14,401 nucleotides of DNA, from positions 1 to 14,401 of the forward strand of contig JBJOPY010000022.1 of assembly GCA_046050405.1 (NCBI GenBank), in the 5' to 3' direction. The DNA is from JADKCL01 sp046050405 (GTDB lineage Bacteria; Bacteroidota; Bacteroidia; J057; JADKCL01). The notes beneath the pieces were generated by a model. It searched no databases, was not told where the DNA came from, and saw nothing but the letters and a program-made list of their open reading frames with translations. Positions 1 to 5,537 of this stretch are shown here, piece by piece (position 1 is the stretch's first letter; every line of letters starts with the position of its first letter). A program made the translations under genes and the position numbers.

Positions 1-1873
1 TCTTCGCTGCCAGCTGCTCGCCTTCGCTGGCGTTCAGGGGCATGACCAGCTTGATCGCCCCGGTGATCTCCAGGCGAACCGCATAGCCGAAGAGGGTGCC
101 CAGATCCGGCTTTTCCACATAGGTCGCCACGATGGAGGTATCGCCATTGGCATCGATCATGAGTGGCCGGGGGTCGTCCGGCGCGCCCGGGCTCCACGAC
201 TCCGGCAAGAGGTCCAGGCTGCTGGCATTCAGCGTCAGCGGGGTGGCCAGGGCAGCGGTGATCGCTCCCTTGATCTCGCTCTTGAGTACGGTCGCTCCCA
301 GGGCCTTCCCCGCAAAATAGGATTGCAGGGCCTGCCGGACGGCATCGGCATTCTTCTGGTCCAGTCCGGTGGACTGGTAGGCGACCGACACCTTCAGGGT
401 CTTGTTTTCAGTTGCCACGGCGATGAATCGCGGCTTGATCCGCTCGAACTCGTCCACGGCCACGAACTTGTCCGGGTCGGAAAAGGAAAAGGGGATGGAC
501 AGGTTGGAACCCAGCACCCTGCGGGTGAAAGTGCCCCTGAAGTCGGCAACGTTCTCCACGTTCGCCATGGAGAGGATGGTCTTCACGAGCTTTCCGTAGA
601 GCAAGGGCTTGCCCATGCGCAAGTCGCCCATGAGGGATACGATTCCGTCGGCGATTTCTCCTTCCAGCTGCTTGCGCTCTTCCGGCGACAGGGTGAGGGA
701 GGGGGGAAGGTCGATCTTGAACACGGCACTGATCTCGACTTTGCCGGCGGGTTTCAGGATCGTGAAGATACCGGCGGCGCGCACGCGCTCGATCTCAGCC
801 ATGATGCGGTCGGTCTCGGATTGGATTTCCAGGTCGGTCCCCTTCTCCAGCCTCGGTGCATCCACATAGACCTGGATCTGCCCGAAGTCTTTCAGCCTGA
901 CCTCCTGGGTCAGCGTCGCGGTGAATCCCGCGCCCAATCCGGAATTCTGGAAGGTCAAAGCCGGATTGGCAACCGGAGGGGTGTACTCCCCAGCTTTCCC
1001 CTTGATCAGGGCCTCCACCACGACCTCCTTCTCCGTCGGGGAAGCCTCGGAATCGATGTACCCTATGGGATCCAAGGTTCGGAACGAGAGGGTCGAGCTG
1101 GCTCCCGGGGTGGCATCCTTCAAGGTCAGAATCGTTCCCTTCGGAAACATCCGGTTGGCATTGGAGGTGTTCGTGAACTTGACCCTGCCCTTGGCGAAGA
1201 GGAAATTCTCCTTCACCTTCACGTCACGCACACCGGAGAGGCTGAGCAGTGCATTCTCGACCGAGAGGATGGTAGCCTTTCCGGAGGAGATCAATGCGTT
1301 TTTTGCCCTGGCGCGCAGTTCCTCGTCCGTTTCCCTCCGCTTCCCGACGAGCCGCACGGGCGCGGTGTTGGTGACGGCCTTGATACCCGGGACGGGACGT
1401 GGCATCACCACCACCGTCCGGGCCGGGGTTTCGAATTGTTCGCCTCGCTCCACCCCCCTGATTTTCGCCTCCACGGATGTCTTGGCAGCGTCCAGGATGG
1501 CTTCCTTGGTGGTCTGAAAGACGATTTTATTGCCCTTGGCGTTCTCCGCCGTGGACACGAGGGTTCCGATCGGGATGAGGATCTCCTGTCCGGCCTCTTC
1601 GCGCTGGAAGCTCACCACGCCCTCGGCGAAATCGGGTTGGCTGCGCTCAATGCCGAGGATGGCCACGACCTGGTCCAGCTGGTTGTCTTGGGCACTGTCC
1701 ACATAGGCGGAGAGGTACACGAGTTGCATTTTTTCATAGAGCAGGGCCATTTCGTAGGCGAACGACTCATACATCGTGCGTGCCACGCTGCCCACCTCGA
1801 AGTCGGTGACGACTTTGCTCTTGGCCCGCATCTCATCGAAAATGTCTTGGTATTTCCTTGGGGTGAATGACAT
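1..1873 (-). CDS. Baseplate J-like wedge protein (gpJ/gp47/Afp11 type), 3'-truncated by window edge
   Basis: This is a structural wedge protein of a contractile-tail baseplate, which with the gp25-type protein links the central hub to the sheath. I translated it by hand on the minus strand: ATG at 1873, then 624 codons with no stop up to the window edge, so the C-terminus is missing. The N-terminus (residues 1-70) has the family's helical form (FDEMRAKSK, GSVARTMYESFAYEMA, DNQLDQVVAILGI). Residues 170-222 hold the Baseplate_J hallmark: a charged ETDEELRARAKNAL stretch, then GVRDVKVKEN. Around residues 365-445 comes the usual downstream module (RAAGIFTILKP, then a helix and a beta pair), and a similar module seems to recur at about 483-550. 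Mu gp47 has about 355 residues, so at over 624 this is nearer the long J proteins of injection systems. It starts 3 bases after the gp25-like stop behind a strong ribosome-binding site. Family assignment is secure; the total length is unknown. Confidence 0.93.
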   Translation of the reverse strand, partial: MSFTPRKYQDIFDEMRAKSKVVTDFEVGSVARTMYESFAYEMALLYEKMQLVYLSAYVDSAQDNQLDQVVAILGIERSQPDFAEGVVSFQREEAGQEILIPIGTLVSTAENAKGNKIVFQTTKEAILDAAKTSVEAKIRGVERGEQFETPARTVVVMPRPVPGIKAVTNTAPVRLVGKRRETDEELRARAKNALISSGKATILSVENALLSLSGVRDVKVKENFLFAKGRVKFTNTSNANRMFPKGTILTLKDATPGASSTLSFRTLDPIGYIDSEASPTEKEVVVEALIKGKAGEYTPPVANPALTFQNSGLGAGFTATLTQEVRLKDFGQIQVYVDAPRLEKGTDLEIQSETDRIMAEIERVRAAGIFTILKPAGKVEISAVFKIDLPPSLTLSPEERKQLEGEIADGIVSLMGDLRMGKPLLYGKLVKTILSMANVENVADFRGTFTRRVLGSNLSIPFSFSDPDKFVAVDEFERIKPRFIAVATENKTLKVSVAYQSTGLDQKNADAVRQALQSYFAGKALGATVLKSEIKGAITAALATPLTLNASSLDLLPESWSPGAPDDPRPLMIDANGDTSIVATYVEKPDLGTLFGYAVRLEITGAIKLVMPLNASEGEQLAAK

Positions 1874-1876
1874 GGG

Positions 1877-2323
1877 TTATGCCTCCAGATTGATGGGTAC
1901 GAGAATGGTGAAAGGGTTGCCTCCGCCTGCGGGCTGTACGCTGAGGGTTGCACGGAGGGTGCTGCGGTCATAGCCCCGTGTGGGCGCATCGAAACTGATG
2001 AAATTGATCTTGGAGATGCGCTTTTCCTGGGCGAGGGCCTCACGGATGTAGGCATCCGCCATTCCGCGCACCCGCAGGTTGTTCGGTTCCCCGATGAGGG
2101 TATGCAGGCGAGAGCCGTAGCCAGGGTGGCCGAGGGTGGTGAGCTCGCCCTGGCGTGTCAGCAGCCGGTTCAGGATCGCTTGGACGAGGTTTTCACGCCC
2201 TGCCACGGTTTTCACGTCTCCCCTTGCAGCGACCTGAAGATCGACCTGGCTCCTGTCCGAGGCCTGCTGGTCGAAGCCCCTTCCGGTGAGCATGATGTCC
2301 TGATGATAGATGTCTTCCGCCAT
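1877..2323 (-). CDS. Baseplate wedge protein, gp25/gpW (GPW_gp25, XkdS-like) family
   Basis: This small wedge subunit (148 aa) is expected to contact the J protein and to start sheath assembly, as T4 gp25 and P2 gpW do. The family signature spans residues 36-100: GDVKTVAGRENLVQAILNRL, then LLTRQGEL, a GHPGYGSRL block, and a helix through MADAYIREALAQEKRI. The C-terminal strands (ISKINF, LRATLSV, FTILVPI) are the usual beta hairpin. Length is normal for the family. The ATG at 2323 has an AAGGA sequence 8 bases upstream and lies 21 bases after the stop of the beta-helical spike gene, the largest gap in the window. The next gene, J, begins 3 bases after its stop; the W-J pair is one of the most conserved neighbour pairs in contractile tails, which reinforces both calls. 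Confidence 0.93.
   Translation of the reverse strand: MAEDIYHQDIMLTGRGFDQQASDRSQVDLQVAARGDVKTVAGRENLVQAILNRLLTRQGELTTLGHPGYGSRLHTLIGEPNNLRVRGMADAYIREALAQEKRISKINFISFDAPTRGYDRSTLRATLSVQPAGGGNPFTILVPINLEA
1882..1886 (-). promoter_or_regulatory. Ribosome-binding site of the gpJ-like gene
   Basis: Read on the minus strand this is GGAGG, 8 bases before the ATG at 1873. It lies inside the last codons of the gp25-like gene (...CTG GAG GCA TAA). It supports the start at 1873 and suggests translational coupling of the two wedge genes. Confidence 0.75.
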
Positions 2324-2331
2324 TGTGCGAT

Positions 2332-2336
2332 TCCTT
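2332..2336 (-). promoter_or_regulatory. Ribosome-binding site of the gp25-like gene
   Basis: Read on the minus strand the sequence is GGAAAGGAA, with AAGGA placed 8 bases before the ATG at 2323. It sits in the 21-base gap between the spike-like gene and the wedge gene and fixes the start of the latter. Confidence 0.65.
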
Positions 2337-2344
2337 TCCGTGGT

Positions 2345-2902
2345 TTAGATGACTTGCCCGTTGCGCGTGACCGTTCCGCTCACGACCAGGTTTCCCTGGA
2401 TGCTCACGGTGCCGGAATTGTTTTTGGTCACCAGCTCGAGGTCGCCATTCGCCTTGAAAACCACCCTGGCTCCGTTGGCATGCTGCAGGGTGATGCCGGC
2501 GGGGGAGGGGGTGACGGTGAAGGTCTGGCTGTCCGCGGTGACCTCGAGGGTCTTGCCGACGACGACCTTCGTGGTCGGGGCGAGGACAATGGCCCCGGAC
2601 TGGTCTATCTGCACCTTGTTCCCGGGGCCGGCGATCAGCTGTATGCCCTGGTCCTGGTTCAGGCTCAGGAGAGCATGCCCGGTTTTCTCGGGAACGTGGG
2701 GACAGCTAGCGTCCACCCCTGTGCAGACGGTTCCCTCTGCCTCCAGGCCATTGGGCTGGTTGTAGGGGCAGATGAACAGCTTCATGTCCACGCGCGGGGC
2801 GGTTGGCTGCGGAGCCAGGGGTGGCTTCGCAGGGGGGAACACCGGCCCCACCGCCCCGTTCTTCATTGCATAATCGCTGTTGATGCCGTTGATCCTTCCC
2901 AT
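2345..2902 (-). CDS. Putative second beta-helical spike/needle protein with N-terminal cysteine cluster
   Basis: A 185-aa protein I cannot assign to a named family. Residues 15-37 are proline-rich and probably a flexible linker. Residues 41-72 hold three cysteines (C45, C60, C67) and a histidine (H69) in the pattern CPYNQ...VC...SCPHVP, which could bind a metal or form a disulfide. From about residue 78 to the end the sequence is a run of short alternating strands (IQLIA, KVQID, AIVLA, KVVVG, LEVTA, TFTVT, GITLQ, RVVFK, LELVT, TVSIQ), typical of the triple-stranded beta-helix of phage spikes. It ends GNLVVSGTVTRNGQVI, a form common at the C-terminus of spike and VgrG-like proteins. It follows the gpV-like gene by 2 bases (AGGA 5 bases before the ATG), where tip or PAAR proteins often lie, but I see no PAAR motif. 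Role inferred: part of the spike, its tip, or a chaperone for it. Confidence 0.6.
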   Translation of the reverse strand: MGRINGINSDYAMKNGAVGPVFPPAKPPLAPQPTAPRVDMKLFICPYNQPNGLEAEGTVCTGVDASCPHVPEKTGHALLSLNQDQGIQLIAGPGNKVQIDQSGAIVLAPTTKVVVGKTLEVTADSQTFTVTPSPAGITLQHANGARVVFKANGDLELVTKNNSGTVSIQGNLVVSGTVTRNGQVI

Positions 2903-2904
2903 GG

Positions 2905-3666
2905 CTATCCTACTTTCGCGTTGCGGCCCTTGGCCTGGATGGAGTTGAGCTTTTCCGTGGGGATCAGGATGGGGCAGGGGGCTCCCAGATTCCCGAGGTG
3001 GGTATGGCTGGTGAGAATGATGTCGTCGTTGTCACCGACCGCATTGGCCAGCATCCTACCTCCGACCTTGACTTGCCCTGTGCTTCCATCCCCGAGGGTG
3101 ACACTCCCGCTGCTCTTGACGGTGACATTGTTGGTGCCAGCATCCAGGGTGATGCCCCCTGCATCCAGCTTGATGGTGACCTTCCCCTCTCCTGTCTTCA
3201 CGGTCACCTCCTTGTCATTGATCGTGATGACGCTCTTGTTTTCCTGGCCGCTGATGGTGACCACGCCTTCTGCATCCATTTTCAGCGTTCCGCCTTTCTT
3301 CAGGCTATGCCGCAGGATGTATTCCCCCTTCTTGTTCACCGGGGGGCGGTCCTCATCATTGTAGAGCCTCCCGATGATCACCGGGGCATTGATGTCCCCC
3401 CCGATGAAGGAGATCAGGACGAGGTCGTTCACTTTCGGGATGTTGGCGAGGCCGATATGCCCCGTGGCGACGGGCACCTTCCGCAGCTCGAATTTGCTGC
3501 CATCGGGCTGCCTCCTGTTTTTCAGGCGGACGGTGCACTCGTAGTTCCCGCTGTCACTGTCGCTCTCATGCGGGAAAGATGCCGTCACGATCCCGAGTTC
3601 CGTGGTATAGATCTTCTGCGCCTCCCGCTCGGCGACCTTCTGCATGATTTCGATGATGCCGTCCAT
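2905..3666 (-). CDS. Central spike, phage baseplate assembly protein V (gpV/gp45/VgrG-spike type)
   Basis: A 253-aa membrane-piercing spike that sits at the tip of the tube below the hub. Residues 18-108 are an OB-fold with the family hallmark: TTELGIVTAS, then KVNDLVLISFIGGDINAPVI and IGRLYNDEDRPP. Residues 114-205 follow as short strands of a beta-helix (GTLKMDAEGVVTI, SVITINDKEVTVK, GKVTIKLDAGGITL, NNVTVKSSGSVTL). Near the C-terminus SHTH (H221, H223) before GNLGAPCP matches the His-x-His that holds an iron ion at the apex of P2 gpV and phi92 gp138 spikes. The ATG at 3666 directly abuts the TAA of the gpD-like hub gene, with GGAGG 9 bases upstream. In Afp/PVC and in VgrG, hub and spike are fused; here they are separate, as in P2 and Mu. 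A short tail of about 30 residues follows the His motif and may cover or modify the tip. Confidence 0.93.
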   Translation of the reverse strand: MDGIIEIMQKVAEREAQKIYTTELGIVTASFPHESDSDSGNYECTVRLKNRRQPDGSKFELRKVPVATGHIGLANIPKVNDLVLISFIGGDINAPVIIGRLYNDEDRPPVNKKGEYILRHSLKKGGTLKMDAEGVVTISGQENKSVITINDKEVTVKTGEGKVTIKLDAGGITLDAGTNNVTVKSSGSVTLGDGSTGQVKVGGRMLANAVGDNDDIILTSHTHLGNLGAPCPILIPTEKLNSIQAKGRNAKVG

Positions 3667-4644
3667 TTATGCTTTCCTCCAGTCGACTGTGGTGATGAAT
3701 CCATTCTGCTTGTCCAGGGTATGCTTGATCCCGGTGATCTTGAAGCTGCCCGAGGGCCCGCCATCGGGCAATCCCGCCATCGCGATGGCTCCGCCCAGCA
3801 CCGGGCCGGGGGTGCCCATGGCATTCACATGGCCTTTCCTGGCCGAGCCAAGGGTCGCAAAAATCCTCTCTGCGGCGGTGCCTGCCGCACTTTGGTTCCG
3901 GATGCTGGGGTCTGCGACGCGCAGAAGATTGCCGGAACCCTTGCCTGCCCTGCCTCTCACTTCCCCCTTCGTCAGCCAGGAATAGGCTTTGTCTCCCTGC
4001 CCGAGCGAGGCGGGGCTTTCCCCATAGACCTCCACCCCGTCAAGGGTGGCGGCTTGCTCCTCCGAGAAATAGGAAATGATCTCGGCTCCATACCCCAGCC
4101 GATGGGTCGGGCTTCCTGAGAATGCGGTGTAGCACAGCCGGTCATCGGCATCGGCATAGACATCGAATCCGTCCCGTGCCGCCAGTGTCAGCAGGTGGGA
4201 GAGCAGGTGACGCTCCGCCCCGATGGCATAGGAGGGATAGCTCAGCCCGCCACTCACCTTTCCTTTCTTGCACTTGGCGATGCTCGCGATGTCACTCACG
4301 ATGTCTCCTGCCTTCTGCTGTTCGTAGGACTTGTTCACGCATCGGAGTGTCAGCGCCTGCAGGCCGCTGCTGCAGTGGATCACGTAGCCTGCGGTCTGAT
4401 GACTCAGCTCCGTGACGATGCCCGTGAAGACTTTCTTCGTGCCCTCGTCCACCTGTCCCAGCTGGATGGTCACCGCGTCCCCGATCTTCACCGGCTCGCT
4501 GGGCTTCCAGCTAAGGCTGATCTCTGCGGTGTTGATCTGGTTCAGTCGCAGATCCACCCGCAACCCGACCGGCAGACTTGATTTTCTCGCATCTGTGGAG
4601 TCAGCGGTCATGGCGCCAGCGGAGATGATGTACTTGGGTACCAT
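3667..4644 (-). CDS. Baseplate hub protein, phage late control D family (gpD/gp44/gp27 type)
   Basis: A 325-aa hub protein that should form the trimeric adaptor between the tube and the spike. It shows the Phage_GPD form in order: an N-terminal barrel (VGLRVDLRLNQINTAEISLS, PVKIGDAVTIQLG, KKVFTGIVTELSHQ); then SYEQQKAGDIVSDIASIA, the usual helix before the second domain; LLTLAARDGFDVYADADDRL, the 'region facing the tube' motif; and a final strand pair FKITGIKHTLDKQNGF before TTVDW. Length is close to P2 gpD and Mu gp44. The start at 4644 is 4 bases after the glycine-rich gene's stop. The only Shine-Dalgarno-like AAGG is just 2 bases away, so translation probably relies on coupling. A later ATG (residue 12) is possible, but the KYIIS beginning fits the family. 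The stop abuts the spike's ATG. Confidence 0.9.
   Translation of the reverse strand: MVPKYIISAGAMTADSTDARKSSLPVGLRVDLRLNQINTAEISLSWKPSEPVKIGDAVTIQLGQVDEGTKKVFTGIVTELSHQTAGYVIHCSSGLQALTLRCVNKSYEQQKAGDIVSDIASIAKCKKGKVSGGLSYPSYAIGAERHLLSHLLTLAARDGFDVYADADDRLCYTAFSGSPTHRLGYGAEIISYFSEEQAATLDGVEVYGESPASLGQGDKAYSWLTKGEVRGRAGKGSGNLLRVADPSIRNQSAAGTAAERIFATLGSARKGHVNAMGTPGPVLGGAIAMAGLPDGGPSGSFKITGIKHTLDKQNGFITTVDWRKA
3676..3680 (-). promoter_or_regulatory. Ribosome-binding site of the gpV-like gene
   Basis: Read on the minus strand this is GGAGG (extended GGAGGAAAG), 9 bases before the ATG at 3666. It lies within the end of the gpD-like coding region, so spike translation is likely coupled to the hub. 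Confidence 0.75.
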
Positions 4645-4648
4645 CGCC

Positions 4649-5518
4649 TTATTTCACTTCGATTTTCATGATCAGGCCCTTTCCCCCGTTGCCGCCTGCG
4701 ATCTTCCCGGTAGGCGCATTCCCTGCACCACCGTCGGCATTCACATTGCCGCCGTCGCCTGTATTGACGTTCTCGAATTCATGGGCGATCAGGATGATGA
4801 CCCCGCCACCGCCACCGCCATTGCCGTTGGTGTCGCCCCCCACCAGCCCAGCATTGCCCTTGGCCAAGATGCGCTTGCCTGCGTCAATCTTGATCTTGGG
4901 CGCGCAGAGGATGACGATCCCGCCGCCTTCGCCGCCGGCTTCCGTCGGCAGGTTGCGGGCACCCGCGCCGCCGCCTTTGGCGGCATGGAGATAATAGGGC
5001 AACCGGGATCCCCACATTTCCATCGCATCCTTCCCTGGGGCCGAGGGTACCGCAGCCGCTCCCGCCAGGTCGATCGCCGGAGACACGAGCGGCAGCTCGC
5101 ACTTGGCGCTGGGCACATCCTGCCTTGCGCCCCCTGAACCACCGAAGTCGCCTTTCTCCCCTTTCTGGGCGCCTTTCCCACTGGCTTCGATGCTTTCCTT
5201 GAGCCAGATCTGCTCGGTCGCAAACCATATCAGGGGCACCCCGGCTTTGGTGTCCAGCACCGATTGCAGTTCGATGGTCTTCACATTGTAATTGAAGACA
5301 CGGTGGGTGTCCGTGATGGCGCCTGAGATCACGATGTTGGGGTTCAGCCCCGTGGGGAATGCCCCACCCATCGGGAGGAAGGGGCTGGCAAACATGGCAC
5401 GCATCCTTGCCTCGAAGAAGTCGTCGTTTTGTCGGAGTGTCCGGAGTAAAAAGGCATCGATCGGAGCCCCTGGAAGGGTCGCGTTCGCGGGAATTGAGGT
5501 GTATCCATTGAGTGCCAT
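4649..5518 (-). CDS. Glycine-rich fibre/adhesin-like protein within the hub gene block
   Basis: A 289-aa protein of unknown family. Residues 1-60 are a helix-plus-loop region (DAFLLRTLRQNDDFFEARMR) that may anchor it to the baseplate. Residues 60-112 are beta-rich (NPNIVISGAITD, VKTIELQSVLD, LIWFATEQIWL). Residues 112-132 form a Gly/Lys linker (GKGAQKGEKGDFGGSGG). From about 181 to 277 glycine is extremely frequent, alternating with aliphatic strands: KGGGAGAR, GGEGGGIVILCAPKIKI, NGGGGGGVIILIAHEFENV, DGGNVNADGGAGN, GGNGGKGLIMKIEV. The 'Gly tract then VIILIA' pattern is known from phage fibre tips and glycine-rich secreted adhesins, which pack as polyglycine sheets or beta-helices. No signal peptide is seen. 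It lies 19 bases after the M23 gene and 4 before the hub gene, an unusual place for a receptor-binding protein. There is no clear ribosome-binding site before the ATG at 5518, only an A-rich leader. Confidence 0.7.
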   Translation of the reverse strand: MALNGYTSIPANATLPGAPIDAFLLRTLRQNDDFFEARMRAMFASPFLPMGGAFPTGLNPNIVISGAITDTHRVFNYNVKTIELQSVLDTKAGVPLIWFATEQIWLKESIEASGKGAQKGEKGDFGGSGGARQDVPSAKCELPLVSPAIDLAGAAAVPSAPGKDAMEMWGSRLPYYLHAAKGGGAGARNLPTEAGGEGGGIVILCAPKIKIDAGKRILAKGNAGLVGGDTNGNGGGGGGVIILIAHEFENVNTGDGGNVNADGGAGNAPTGKIAGGNGGKGLIMKIEVK

Positions 5519-5537
5519 ATCTTTATCTTTTTCGCGT

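Noticed and set aside
323..1870. Long plus-strand open frame of 515 codons
   Set aside because: It lies exactly opposite the J-like gene, its translation is His/Gly/Leu/Asp-rich with no family motif, and the minus frame carries unmistakable Baseplate_J signatures. It is a by-product of strong third-position GC bias.
2324..2344. Possible terminator or promoter in the largest gap
   Set aside because: 21 bases, no inverted repeat or T-run; it holds only the ribosome-binding site of the gp25-like gene.
2102..4119. Overlapping plus-strand open frames of 420 and 373 codons
   Set aside because: They lie opposite the wedge, spike and hub genes, cross gene borders, and have shadow-like composition with no ribosome-binding site logic.
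4688..4978. Collagen-like Gly-X-Y repeat in the glycine-rich gene
   Set aside because: Only a short GEKGDFGG-like piece fits; the rest is Gly runs alternating with aliphatic strands, so a fibre-tip type fold is more likely than a collagen triple helix.
5519..5537. A/T-rich gap before the glycine-rich gene as a possible promoter
   Set aside because: Only 19 bases between two co-directional genes, too short for -35/-10 elements outside coding sequence, and no convincing boxes.
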